Source: Massilia sp. 9096
Lineage (GTDB): Bacteria > Pseudomonadota > Gammaproteobacteria > Burkholderiales > Burkholderiaceae_D
Direction: 5' to 3'
Assembly (NCBI RefSeq): GCF_000745265.1
Contig: NZ_JQNN01000001.1
Location: 2,480,001-2,544,000 of the forward strand
DNA: 64,000 nt
The notes under the pieces were generated by a model. That model searched no databases, was not told where the DNA came from, and saw nothing but the letters and a program-made list of their open reading frames with translations. A program made the translations under genes and the position numbers. The first letter of the stretch is position 1, and every line of letters starts with the position of its first letter. This document shows, piece after piece, positions 50,245 through 58,520 of this stretch.

Positions 50245-51755
50245 TCGTCGACGACGAGCGCCCTGCGCGCGACAAGCTGCGCCGGCTGCTGGCGGGCCAG
50301 AGCGGCATCGAGGCGGTCGACGAAGCGGTCGACGCCATCGACGCGCTGGCGCGCATCCCGCTGTTCCGGCCGGACGCCCTGTTCCTCGACATCGAGATGC
50401 CCGAGCTGTCCGGCCTCGAGCTGGCGGCGTCGCTGCCGGAACCGGCGCCGCTGCTGGTGTTCGTCACCGCCTGGAACCAGTACGCGATCCGCGCATTCGA
50501 CCTCGACGCGATCGACTACCTGCTCAAGCCCTACGACGCCGAACGGCTGCAACGCGCGCTGCAGCGCCTGCGCGCGCGCGTGGATGCGCGCACGGACGCA
50601 GGCGCGCGCGGGCACGCGCCGGGCAGCGACGCTGCAACCGAAGCTGCGACCGGAGCAGCAAGCGAAGCAGCGGGTGATGCCGCGGCTTCGGCATCGGCGG
50701 CCACGCCGGAACCCGCGCCGCAGAAACTGCCCCGGCTCGGTCCGCTGCGCCAGCTGCTGGTGAGCGAACGCGGCGGCACGCGGGTGGTGCGCATCGACGA
50801 GATCCGCTGGATCGAAACGGCCGACAACTACGTGGTCCTGCATACCGCGAGCGGCAGTCCGCTGCTGCGCCAGACGCTGGCGGGACTGGTGGACCGGCTC
50901 GGCCCCGACTTCGTACGCTGCCACCGGCGCGCCGCGGTGCGCCTGGCCTGCATCGAGCGCCTGCTGCCGCTGGACAAGGGCGATTGCGAACTGCAGCTGC
51001 AGGGCGGCATGCGCGCCCCGTGCAGCCGCCAGTACCGGGCGGCGTTGCTGGAGCGCCTGGGGGCGCGGCGCAGCCGGCCGGAGCGGCTTGATGACGCCCG
51101 GCGCAGCCGGGCTGGTGGAAAGACAGGAAAGCGGGAGGCAGCCTTAGTGCGCGGTGGCGCTGCGCTGCTGGCCGCCCGGCTGCTGCTGGCTCGACTGGCT
51201 ATGCTGCTGGCCAACGCCTTGTTCATCGATGCCCTGGCCGTCACCGTTGCTGCGCTGGATGCGCGAATCGCCTTCGCCCGAGCGCGAGAACGGATCGGCG
51301 TACTGGCGTGCGGTTTCCTGCTGGGCGCGCAGGCCGCGTTCGGTCTGCTCGCTGGCGTCGCGCGCCACTTCCTCGGCCAGGGCCTGGGCAGTGCGGCTGG
51401 TGTTCTGCAGGTGCTGCTCGGTGACGCGGGCCAGCTCGACCTGGGCGTCGGCCGCCAGGCGGGCGATGTGCTGCTGGTAGGCGCGCAGCTTGTCGCTGGC
51501 CGGTTGGGCGCGCGCTGTGGCGGCGCTCAGCAGTTCGGTCTGGCGGTCGGCGTTCAGCATCTGCTTGCCGGCCAGGGTGGTTTCTTCCAGCATGGTCTGG
51601 ACCAGCTGGATGTTCAGGTCGAACACCTGCTGGAAGGACTTGAACATCGACTTGGACACGTCATTCAGGAACGCGGTCTGGGCATCGACGTGGGTGCGAA
51701 CCGCCGGGTTGATCGCTCGTGGAAACGGATACATGCGTACCTCACTCATCATTGA
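50232..51755 (+). CDS. LytTR-family response regulator with a read-through C-terminal frame
   Basis: The receiver domain (residues 1-120) has Asp8-Asp9 and phosphoacceptor Asp53 (LDIEMPELSG). A long Ala/Thr/Glu linker (about 120-165) precedes the LytTR DNA-binding domain (about 170-275: RIDEIRWIETADNYVVLHT, FVRCHRRAAVRL). A family-typical protein would end near 51080 with QYRAALLERLG. Here no in-frame stop appears until 51755, so the frame runs on for about 220 codons across the whole antisense strand of the phasin gene. The tail is almost certainly not a natural domain. The GTG at 50232 starts inside the kinase gene. Confidence 0.8.
   Translation: MRILIVDDERPARDKLRRLLAGQSGIEAVDEAVDAIDALARIPLFRPDALFLDIEMPELSGLELAASLPEPAPLLVFVTAWNQYAIRAFDLDAIDYLLKPYDAERLQRALQRLRARVDARTDAGARGHAPGSDAATEAATGAASEAAGDAAASASAATPEPAPQKLPRLGPLRQLLVSERGGTRVVRIDEIRWIETADNYVVLHTASGSPLLRQTLAGLVDRLGPDFVRCHRRAAVRLACIERLLPLDKGDCELQLQGGMRAPCSRQYRAALLERLGARRSRPERLDDARRSRAGGKTGKREAALVRGGAALLAARLLLARLAMLLANALFIDALAVTVAALDARIAFARARERIGVLACGFLLGAQAAFGLLAGVARHFLGQGLGSAAGVLQVLLGDAGQLDLGVGRQAGDVLLVGAQLVAGRLGARCGGAQQFGLAVGVQHLLAGQGGFFQHGLDQLDVQVEHLLEGLEHRLGHVIQERGLGIDVGANRRVDRSWKRIHAYLTHH
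51144..51734 (-). CDS. Phasin family protein
   Basis: A 196-residue amphipathic helical protein that should coat polyhydroxyalkanoate granules. The phasin core covers about residues 15-130 (FLNDVSKSMFKSFQQVFDLNIQLVQ, LVQTMLEETTLAGKQM), followed by a Gln/Ser/Gly-rich tail from about residue 160 (QQHSQSSQQQPGGQQ). The ATG at 51734 has GTGAGG at a suitable distance; ATGs at 51749-51752 lack a site. It is antisense to the read-through part of the LytTR frame. Confidence 0.88.
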   Translation of the reverse strand: MYPFPRAINPAVRTHVDAQTAFLNDVSKSMFKSFQQVFDLNIQLVQTMLEETTLAGKQMLNADRQTELLSAATARAQPASDKLRAYQQHIARLAADAQVELARVTEQHLQNTSRTAQALAEEVARDASEQTERGLRAQQETARQYADPFSRSGEGDSRIQRSNGDGQGIDEQGVGQQHSQSSQQQPGGQQRSATAH

Positions 51756-51860
51756 CTACGGTTGCAAGATGGCGGACGGTGCCGCCGTGGATGGCTGCGG
51801 ACACGGCGCCGCCCCGGTCTCGGGCGGCGCACGTGCGGTCCGCGGCACGAAGCTAGAAGA

Positions 51861-51904
51861 CTAAGCGTGGCGCATAGCCAACCTTTGATTTGAACTAAGC
51901 GTGG
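51861..51904 (+). repeat. Direct repeats CTAAGCGTGG upstream of the TnsB-like fragment
   Basis: CTAAGCGTGG occurs at 51861-51870 and again at 51895-51904. An inverted GCTTAG follows near 51945, and AATTGCTT is repeated at 51942-51949 and 51956-51963. All lie between the phasin and the TnsB-like gene. They could be transposon-end binding sites or an autoregulatory operator. Confidence 0.5.
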
Positions 51905-51982
51905 AGGCTTGTATTCCCTGAAAGGCGGTTCCTGGCGCGGTAATTGCTTAGACTCAATTGCTTGACGCCGCAAGGAGCCCCC

Positions 51983-52744
51983 ATGTTTCTGCCAAACGAT
52001 GTCATCCAATACACAGCGCCGGTGCGCACCCTGCGCATCCTGTGGATCGACCGCGAGCGCGCCCTCGCCGCTACCTTCGAACTCGGCCGGCGTAACGGCC
52101 AGCCGCACACGATGGCCTTGCAGGTGCTGGCCGACGACGTGCTGGGCCGGCGCGCGCGTTTGCTGCTGCACGACCCGTACGCGGCGCCGCCGGCCCCGCC
52201 CGACCTGCCGCCCAAGCACCTGGCCCTGCGCGACAAGGCCTGGGACATCGTCGCCTGCCTGCAGGCCGAGGGCCCGGCGCTGTACCAGGCGCGTGCGCGG
52301 GCCGCGCTGGTGGCGCGCTGCGCCGAAGCGCACGGCGTGTCGCGCCCGAGCGTGCTGCGCTACCTGCGCCGCTACTGGGAGCGCGGCCAGGTGATCGACG
52401 CGCTGCTGCCCGACTACGGCAATTCCGGCGCGCGCGGCAAGACGCGCGGCGCCAGCGCCGGCGTCAAGCGTGGCCGGCCGCGCAAGCCGGGCCAGCCTGC
52501 GGGCCTGAACATCGACGCCGCCACCCGCGCCGTGTTCAGCACGGCGGTCGCGCGCTACCGGGCCAGCCACGGCGACTTTTCGCGCCGCGCCGCCTACCGC
52601 CAGATGCTGGCCGAGTTCTACCCGGCCTGCGAAGCCGGCACCGCGCCCAGCTTCGGCCAGTTCAGTTACTGGCTCGAGCGCGACGGCTGCGTCGCCGCGA
52701 ACGGCATCGGTGTCGCCGCGGTGCAGCACGGCTTGTCCGCCTGA
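51983..52744 (+). CDS. TnsB/Mu-type transposase fragment: N-terminal DNA-binding part only
   Basis: A 253-residue protein that matches the N-terminal third of TnsB-like transposases of Tn7-like elements: VRTLRILWIDRERALAATF, PKHLALRDKAWDIV, a helix-turn-helix with VSRPSVLRYLRRYWERGQ, then LPDYGNSGARGK, KRGRPRK, and SFGQFSYW just before the end. Full transposases continue with the RNase H-fold DDE domain and Mu C-terminal domain; both are absent. AAGGAG precedes the ATG and a strong terminator follows the stop, so the gene may still be expressed as a DNA-binding protein. No tnsC, tnsA or tniQ lies nearby. Confidence 0.7.
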   Translation: MFLPNDVIQYTAPVRTLRILWIDRERALAATFELGRRNGQPHTMALQVLADDVLGRRARLLLHDPYAAPPAPPDLPPKHLALRDKAWDIVACLQAEGPALYQARARAALVARCAEAHGVSRPSVLRYLRRYWERGQVIDALLPDYGNSGARGKTRGASAGVKRGRPRKPGQPAGLNIDAATRAVFSTAVARYRASHGDFSRRAAYRQMLAEFYPACEAGTAPSFGQFSYWLERDGCVAANGIGVAAVQHGLSA

Positions 52745-52784
52745 CCATTCCAGTGCGTACGCACCCATGATGGTGCAATGCCGC

Positions 52785-52809
52785 AAAACGGGCCGCGCGG
52801 CCCGTTTTT
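52785..52809. terminator. Rho-independent terminator after the TnsB-like gene
   Basis: AAAACGGGCCGC (52785-52796) pairs perfectly with GCGGCCCGTTTT (52797-52808) and T residues continue to 52809. The symmetric A and T tracts make it potentially bidirectional; the loop must come from opening the central base pairs. Confidence 0.85.
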
Positions 52810-52960
52810 CATTTGCTTTATGCATATCGATATGCAGTAGGCATTCCATCAAACCATAGAAAAAATAAAGTGTGTCGCCTGCCGATCAAAGTGCGTACGG
52901 CGTCGCGGCCCGGTGCCGTCCCTCACGCACGTATGCACAGCAAGACAGGGGCGCAAGAAC

Positions 52961-53030
52961 GAACTTTATTTGATTTTGCCGCCTTACGCCGGGCTGACAT
53001 TCAGCCGAGCTAGGAAAGAACTTTATTTTC
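52961..53030 (+). repeat. Direct repeats GAACTTTATTT
   Basis: GAACTTTATTT occurs at 52961-52971 and 53018-53028, and the inverted core AATAAAGT at about 52865. The repeats are AT-rich in GC-rich surroundings and may be the end-binding sites of the decayed Tn7-like element. Confidence 0.45.
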
Positions 53031-53126
53031 CACATAAACCTGTTTTATTTCGAGTATCTCGCTGGCACGCCTATTGCTGAAACTCAAGCAACACATACGT
53101 GTTTTTGATGACCAGTTGAGGTGCGG

Positions 53127-54707
53127 ATGAATCCTGTAAGCCCGTCGCTGACCCGACGCGAATTCCTGTTCCGTGCCGCCGCAGTCGGCGGTACGGCCCT
53201 GTTACTCAACACCATGAATGCCTGGGGCATGGGCATCGCCTCCAGGGTCAACGCGCCGCCTGCGCTGAGCGGCAGCGGCAAAGGCAAGAAAGTGGCGATC
53301 CTGGGTGCGGGCCTGGCCGGCATGACCGCCGCCTACGAGCTGTCCAAGCTGGGTTACCAGGTCGAGGTGCTCGAAGCCCGGCCCTTCGCCGGCGGACGCT
53401 GCCAGACCGCGCGCAAAGGCTTCGGCCTGCAGGAACTGGGCGGCGAGATGCAGACCTGCCGCTTCGACGACGGCCTGTACATCAACCACGGCCCCTGGCG
53501 CATCCCGCTCGACCACCAGTCGACGCTGTACTACACGCGCGAATTCGGCGTGCCGCTCGAAGTCATGGTCAACGAGAACGACCATGCCTGGGTCTACATG
53601 GAAGACGCCGGTCCCTTCTCAAAGCAGCGCCTGCGCCAGGAACGCATCAAGGCCGACATGCGCGGCCACGTCACCGAACTGCTGGCCAAGACGGTGCAGG
53701 CGAAACAGCTCGACACCCAGCTCAGCGCCGACGACCAGGTGCTGCTGCTCGACTACCTGCAGCACCAGGGCGCGCTGTCCGGCAAGGACCTGGCGTACAA
53801 GGGCCGCAACGGCGCTGGCTACGCGGTCAACCCGGGCGCCGGCCTCAATCCCGGCACGCCCTACGATCCGCTCGGTTTTCACGACCTGCTGGCCTCCAAG
53901 GTCGGCAAGGTCTACAGCGCGGTGCAGGAATTCCCGATGCACGCGACGATGTTCCAGCCGGTCGGCGGCATGGACCAGATCGCGAAGGCCTTCGCCAAAC
54001 GGGTCGGCCACAAGATCCGCTACGGCCAGGAAGTGCAGACCATCCGCCAGTCGCCCGACCACGTGACGATCACGGCCAAGGACGTCAAGAGCGGCAAGAT
54101 GTCGACCGTGACGGCCGACTACGTGCTGTGCGCGATCCCGCTGTCGGTGCTGCGCACCATCGACACCGACTTCTCGGACAAATTCAAGGGCGCGATCAAG
54201 CAGGTGTCGTACGCCCCGGTCGGCAAGATCGGCCTGCAGATGAAGCGCCGCTTCTGGGAGGAAGACGACGCCATCTACGGCGGCCACGTGCTCACCGACA
54301 TCAAGGGCATCAACACGATCTCGCTGCCCTCGACCGGCTGGCAATCGAAGAAGGGCGTGATCCTCGGCTACTACCACTACGCGCTCGACGCGATCGAAGT
54401 CAGCGCGCTGTCGCCGACCGAGCGCGCCGAGTTCGCGGTGAGCGCCGGCGAAAAGATCTTCCCGCCCTACCGCGAGTCGTTCGAATCGTCGTTCTCGGTG
54501 GCCTGGCACCGCGTCCAGTACAACCTGGGCGGCTGGGCCGAATGGGACCACGCGGGACGCCAGGGCGCCTACCCGATCCTGCTGGAAGGCGAAGGCCGCG
54601 TGATGCTGGCCGGCGAGCACCTGAGCTACCTGACCGGCTGGCAGGCCGGCGCCATCGAGTCAAGCTGGATGCAGATCGAACAACTCCACAAGAAAGCAAG
54701 CGCATGA
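53127..54707 (+). CDS. Tat-exported flavin monoamine oxidase/dehydrogenase
   Basis: A 526-residue FAD enzyme of the amine oxidase family. Residues 9-15 are the twin-arginine motif TRREFLF, so it is exported folded with FAD bound. The dinucleotide fold is at 57-80 (AILGAGLAGMTAAYEL), followed by EARPFAGGRCQT. The C-terminal FAD motif is GEHLSYLTGWQAGAIES near 500-516. These enzymes oxidise amines to imines. The cytochrome c gene coupled by ATGA suggests that electrons go to cytochrome c rather than oxygen, as for nicotine oxidoreductase NicA2. The substrate is unknown. GAGG precedes the ATG. Confidence 0.88.
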   Translation: MNPVSPSLTRREFLFRAAAVGGTALLLNTMNAWGMGIASRVNAPPALSGSGKGKKVAILGAGLAGMTAAYELSKLGYQVEVLEARPFAGGRCQTARKGFGLQELGGEMQTCRFDDGLYINHGPWRIPLDHQSTLYYTREFGVPLEVMVNENDHAWVYMEDAGPFSKQRLRQERIKADMRGHVTELLAKTVQAKQLDTQLSADDQVLLLDYLQHQGALSGKDLAYKGRNGAGYAVNPGAGLNPGTPYDPLGFHDLLASKVGKVYSAVQEFPMHATMFQPVGGMDQIAKAFAKRVGHKIRYGQEVQTIRQSPDHVTITAKDVKSGKMSTVTADYVLCAIPLSVLRTIDTDFSDKFKGAIKQVSYAPVGKIGLQMKRRFWEEDDAIYGGHVLTDIKGINTISLPSTGWQSKKGVILGYYHYALDAIEVSALSPTERAEFAVSAGEKIFPPYRESFESSFSVAWHRVQYNLGGWAEWDHAGRQGAYPILLEGEGRVMLAGEHLSYLTGWQAGAIESSWMQIEQLHKKASA

Positions 54708-55114
54708 AGCTACGACACCTGATCGCCGGCGCGGTCCTCAGCGCCGGCGCCACCCTCGCGCAGGCGCAAGCCCAGGGGCCGGCGATGGACGGCAAGGCCC
54801 TGTTCACCAAGAACTGCGCGGCCTGCCACCAGGCCAGCGGCAAGGGCATCCCCGGCGCATTTCCGGCGTTGGCCGGCAACGCCTTCGTGCAGGGCCCGGC
54901 CACCGATCCGGCCACGGTCCTGCTCAAGGGGCGCGGCGGCATGCCCGACTTTTCCAACAGCCTCGACGACGGCGAGATCGCCGCGGTGCTGAGCTACGTG
55001 CGCTCGAGCTGGGGCAACAGCGCGGCGCCGCTCAGCGCCGACGACGTCACGGCCCAGCGCACTGCGCTCGGCGTGGCGCCGGCCACGCACGGCAAGTTCG
55101 GCAACAAGCACTGA
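54704..55114 (+). CDS. Periplasmic class I cytochrome c
   Basis: A 136-residue protein. The signal peptide ends near residue 22 (ATLAQAQA). The heme site is CAACH (Cys38, Cys41, His42), and Met80 in GRGGMPDF is the likely second axial ligand. DDGEIAAVLSYVRSSWGN is the C-terminal helix. It is translationally coupled to the amine oxidase gene and is its probable electron acceptor, passing electrons to a terminal oxidase. Confidence 0.92.
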   Translation: MKLRHLIAGAVLSAGATLAQAQAQGPAMDGKALFTKNCAACHQASGKGIPGAFPALAGNAFVQGPATDPATVLLKGRGGMPDFSNSLDDGEIAAVLSYVRSSWGNSAAPLSADDVTAQRTALGVAPATHGKFGNKH

Positions 55115-55142
55115 GCACACACCGACCATCGAAAGGAGACCC

Positions 55143-55652
55143 ATGCAAACCACCAAACGCGCCCTGCGCCGCATCGCCCTGCCCCTGCTGCTGTGCGCCC
55201 TGCCCGCACTGCAGGCCCAGGCCCAGTCCATCGTGCGCCACAAGATCCCCAACTCGGACTTCCCGATCGCCCAGGCGGTGACGCTGCCGCCCGCGACCAC
55301 GATCCATTTCGTCAGCGGCCAGGTGCCGCCCGCGATCGACAAGGCCGCCGATCCGAACACGCTGGCAGCGTATGGCGACACCAAGACCCAGACGACCGGG
55401 GTACTGACCAAGATCCAGGACGTCCTGAAGGGGATGGGCTTGACGATGGGCGACGTGGTCAAGATGCAGGTGTTCCTGGTCGGCGACCCGGCCAAGAACG
55501 GCAAGGCCGACGTGCCCGGCTTCCAGGCCGCCTACACCCAGTTCTTCGGCGGCGCCCAGCCGAACCTGCCGACGCGCGCCGTGGTGCAGGTGGCCGGCCT
55601 GTCCAATCCCGGCTGGCTGGTCGAGATCGAGGTGGTGGCGGCCAGGAAGTAA
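55143..55652 (+). CDS. Periplasmic RidA-family protein (enamine/imine deaminase type)
   Basis: A 169-residue RidA (YjgF/YER057c) protein with a signal peptide (IALPLLLCALPALQAQAQ), unlike the cytosolic standard form. The catalytic Arg is kept at about residue 145 (PTRAVVQVAGL), which RidA uses to speed hydrolysis of imines. Its place after the amine oxidase and cytochrome genes suggests that it hydrolyses the imine product to aldehyde or ketone plus ammonia. GAAAGGAGA gives a good ribosome binding site. Confidence 0.88.
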   Translation: MQTTKRALRRIALPLLLCALPALQAQAQSIVRHKIPNSDFPIAQAVTLPPATTIHFVSGQVPPAIDKAADPNTLAAYGDTKTQTTGVLTKIQDVLKGMGLTMGDVVKMQVFLVGDPAKNGKADVPGFQAAYTQFFGGAQPNLPTRAVVQVAGLSNPGWLVEIEVVAARK

Positions 55653-55680
55653 TCACCGGAGCACCCAACAGCAGTACGCA

Positions 55681-55709
55681 GCAGCACGGCAGCACGCAGC
55701 ACGCAGCAC
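55681..55709 (+). repeat. GCAGCAC short tandem repeat
   Basis: Four copies of GCAGCAC lie at 55681, 55689, 55696 and 55703 in the gap between the ridA-like and receptor genes; similar GCAG units extend upstream. The last copies abut directly, so the copy number may vary by slippage. It lies in the leader upstream of the third TonB-dependent receptor. Confidence 0.6.
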
Positions 55710-55833
55710 GGCATGTCCAGCGAGGCCGACGCCAGAGCGGCCCGCAAGCGGCATCTTGGAGATGAATAACGACTCACGCTCGAACCAGCAACGTCCGATC
55801 CATTCGTCCAAAAAGTCCAACAAAGGGGTATTC

Positions 55834-58305
55834 ATGCACAAGGTCATCCTCCACACCGGCGTCGCCGCCGGCGTCCTGTCCTGCAGCCTGGGCCTGGCCC
55901 ACGCCGCCGAGGACGACAAACCCGCCGCGCCCGCCGCCGTCACCCCGGCCGCCGAGGCCGGCCCGACCAGCGCCGGCGTCGTGATCGTGACCGGCACGCG
56001 CGTCACCGGTTTGAAAGCCGAGAACAGCGCGGCGCCGATCCAGGTGCTGGACGCGAGCTCGCTGGCGCGCACCGGCCAGCCCGACCTGATCCAGGCGCTG
56101 TCGCAGAACCTGCCGTCGCTGAACGCCCAGGCCTTCGGCGGCGACATGGCCAACATGACGCTGTCGGCGCGCCTGCGCGGCCTGTCGCCCAACAACACGC
56201 TGGTGCTGGTCAACGGCAAGCGCCGCCACGGCACCGCCAACCTGGCGGTGCTGGGCGGGCCGTACCAGGGCGGCGCGGCGGCCGACCTGAACTACATCCC
56301 GGTCTCGGCCATCGACCACATCGAAGTGCTGCAGGACGGCGCGGCCGCCCAGTACGGCACCGACGCCATCGCCGGCGTGGTCAACATCATCCTCAAGTCC
56401 AACTACAAGGGCGGCACCGCCAACGTCAACGGCGGCGGCTACGGCGACGGCGGCGGCCACACCGGCGACGGCGCGGCCAACATCGGCCTGTCGCCGTTCG
56501 GCGATTCGTTCCTGAGCCTGACGGTCGAAGACAAGTACCACGGCTTTTCGGACCGCGGCGGCATCGATCCGCGCGTGATCGACGCCGCCACGCTGGCGGC
56601 CAACCCGAGCCTGAAGAGTGCGCCCGGCTACCCCAACGTCAACCACATCCAGGGCGACGCCCAGTACCACCAGCAGATCGCCGCGGCCAACTTCGGCGTC
56701 GACCTGTCGGGCGACGTCAACCTGTACAGCTTCGCCACCTACGGCCACAAGAAGGCGGCCGCGTTCGAGAACTACCGCCTGCCGAGCCGCCTGCCGACCC
56801 TGTACCCGCTCGGCTTTTCGCCGCAGGAGAGCTTCAAGGAAGACGACTACGCCTGGACCGTCGGCCTCAAGGGCACGATCGCCGGCAACTGGCGCTGGGA
56901 CCTGTCGAGCACCTACGGCCGCGACGAAGCCAAGGTCGGCGTCCAGCATTCCGGCAACGTCTCGCTGTTCACCGACACCGGCTCGACGCCGACGGACTTC
57001 AACGCCGGCAAATTCATCGCCAGCCAGTGGACCAACAACCTCGACCTGAACCACGAGTTCGACGTCGGCTGGGCCACGCCGCTGACCTTCGCGGTCGGCC
57101 TCGAGCAGCGCCACGACACCTACGAGATCCAGTCCGGCGATGCGCCCTCGCGCTACAAGGAAGGCTCGCAGGCCTTCCCGGGCTTCTCGCTGACCGACGC
57201 CGGCAGCCACAGCCGCAACAACGGCGCCGCCTACATCGACCTGGCGGCGCAGATCGTCAAGGGCTGGACCGTCGACCTGGCCGGCCGCTACGAGCACTTC
57301 AGCGACTTCGGCAACGCCAAGGTCGGCAAGCTGACCACGCGCTACGACGTGTCGCCGATGGTCGGCGTGCGCGCGACCTACTCGAACGGTTTCCGCGCGC
57401 CGACGCTGGCCGAGGAATACTATTCGGCCACCAACGTGTCGCCGCACAGCGCCTTCGTGCAGCTGCCGCCGAACTCGCCGGGCGCACGCCTGGTCGGCGT
57501 GAACGGCCTGCGTCCGGAAGCCTCGACCAACATCAGCGCCGGCATCGTGCTGAACCCGGCCGCCAACGTCTCGGTGACGCTGGACGCCTACCAGATCACG
57601 ATCCGCGACCGCATCGTCGGCTCGGGCGCGCTGTACGGCTCGGGCGGCGCGGTCAACTCCCCGGCGGTGACGGCGGCGATCCTCGCCAACGGCAACGTGC
57701 TCGATCCGACCGTGGTCCAGACCGGCATCAACATCTTCTCGAACGCAGTCAACACGCGCTCGAAAGGCCTGGAGTTCGTCGCCACCCTGAACAGCAACTT
57801 CGGGACCTGGGGCCGGGTCGACTGGTCGCTCGCGGCCAACGCCAACAAGACCGACGTCATCAAGATCAACCAGGCCCCGAACCAGCTGCAGCCGCAGACG
57901 CTGCTGGACGCGGCCGCGATCTCGGACATCGAAACCGCCTCGCCCAAGATCCGCGTGAACCTGGGCGCGCTGTGGCACTACGGCGCCTGGACCGTGAACG
58001 CGCGCGAAGCGTTCTATGGCCGCGCGTCGGAGATGGGTTCGGAAAACGGCTCGACCTACTACGAGACCGTGATCAAGCCGACCGCGATCACCGACCTCGA
58101 AGTCAGCTACCAGGTCAACAAGGCCTGGACCGTGTCGGTCGGCGCCAACAACCTGTTCAACCAGTACCCGAACCACATCAACAACGGCCTGCTGGCCGAG
58201 CAGCGCGCCGCGCTGGACAACGCGGCGGTCACGATCCTGCCGTCGTTCTCGCCGTTCGGGATCAATGGCGGCTACTACTACGCGCGGGTCGGCTTCAAGT
58301 TCTGA
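55834..58305 (+). CDS. TonB-dependent receptor linked to the amine-oxidation operon
   Basis: An 823-residue outer-membrane receptor. The signal peptide ends about residue 24 (GLAHA), an Ala/Pro linker follows, then VVIVTGTRV as a TonB-box-like motif. The plug has the vitamin B12/siderophore-type pattern (LRGLSPNNTLVLVNGKRRH, IDHIEVLQDGAAAQYGTDAIAGVVNI), and the barrel ends ARVGFKF with a terminal Phe. The ATG at 55834 begins the signal peptide; 55756 is an upstream alternative. It follows the oxidase/cytochrome/RidA genes on the same strand, so it probably imports the amine substrate. A terminator follows. Confidence 0.87.
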   Translation: MHKVILHTGVAAGVLSCSLGLAHAAEDDKPAAPAAVTPAAEAGPTSAGVVIVTGTRVTGLKAENSAAPIQVLDASSLARTGQPDLIQALSQNLPSLNAQAFGGDMANMTLSARLRGLSPNNTLVLVNGKRRHGTANLAVLGGPYQGGAAADLNYIPVSAIDHIEVLQDGAAAQYGTDAIAGVVNIILKSNYKGGTANVNGGGYGDGGGHTGDGAANIGLSPFGDSFLSLTVEDKYHGFSDRGGIDPRVIDAATLAANPSLKSAPGYPNVNHIQGDAQYHQQIAAANFGVDLSGDVNLYSFATYGHKKAAAFENYRLPSRLPTLYPLGFSPQESFKEDDYAWTVGLKGTIAGNWRWDLSSTYGRDEAKVGVQHSGNVSLFTDTGSTPTDFNAGKFIASQWTNNLDLNHEFDVGWATPLTFAVGLEQRHDTYEIQSGDAPSRYKEGSQAFPGFSLTDAGSHSRNNGAAYIDLAAQIVKGWTVDLAGRYEHFSDFGNAKVGKLTTRYDVSPMVGVRATYSNGFRAPTLAEEYYSATNVSPHSAFVQLPPNSPGARLVGVNGLRPEASTNISAGIVLNPAANVSVTLDAYQITIRDRIVGSGALYGSGGAVNSPAVTAAILANGNVLDPTVVQTGINIFSNAVNTRSKGLEFVATLNSNFGTWGRVDWSLAANANKTDVIKINQAPNQLQPQTLLDAAAISDIETASPKIRVNLGALWHYGAWTVNAREAFYGRASEMGSENGSTYYETVIKPTAITDLEVSYQVNKAWTVSVGANNLFNQYPNHINNGLLAEQRAALDNAAVTILPSFSPFGINGGYYYARVGFKF

Positions 58306-58336
58306 GGCCGCATCGGCGGCGGGTTGGAGCTGACGG

Positions 58337-58362
58337 GCCCGGGGCTGCGAAGTCCCGGGCTT
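58337..58362 (+). terminator. Rho-independent terminator after the third TonB-dependent receptor
   Basis: GCCCGGG (58337-58343) pairs with CCCGGGC (58354-58360) around a 10-nt loop and is followed by TTCTTCG. The T tract is weak, but the position 30 bp after the stop is apt. Confidence 0.6.
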
Positions 58363-58367
58363 CTTCG

Positions 58368-58520
58368 TTAGTGGCGGCGATGGCGCGTGGCCGCGCGCAG
58401 CGCGTCGAGGCGCTCGCGCCGGTCCTGCTGGGCCGAGTCGAGGCATTCGCACTGGCGGTAGACGCGGTCGGCGGCCAGCGCGGCGGGCAGGCGGACCTTG
58501 CGGGTGGGACGGGTTGGCAT
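58368..58520 (-). CDS. Possible small basic protein, 50 aa
   Basis: An open frame of 50 codons on the minus strand starting ATG at 58520: MPTRPTRKVRLPAAL, then a Cys pair in RQCECLD, then an Arg-rich end RAATRHRRH. It fills most of the 336-bp space between the receptor and the potassium channel genes, which otherwise holds only the terminator. Codon choice resembles the neighbours. No clear ribosome binding site is visible and I know no family, so it is a candidate only. Confidence 0.35.
   Translation of the reverse strand: MPTRPTRKVRLPAALAADRVYRQCECLDSAQQDRRERLDALRAATRHRRH

Larger units (their letters stand above)
52745..53126. other. Gene-free region after the TnsB-like fragment, with terminator and repeats
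   Basis: It holds the terminator at 52785 and a notably AT-rich tail unlike the surrounding DNA. AAGTG(T/C)GT motifs occur at 52868 and 52889, GTGCGTACG occurs at 52753 and 52891, and ACTTTATT repeats occur further on. The last 60 bp should carry the promoter of the amine oxidase operon. No open frame looks convincing. Confidence 0.5.
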
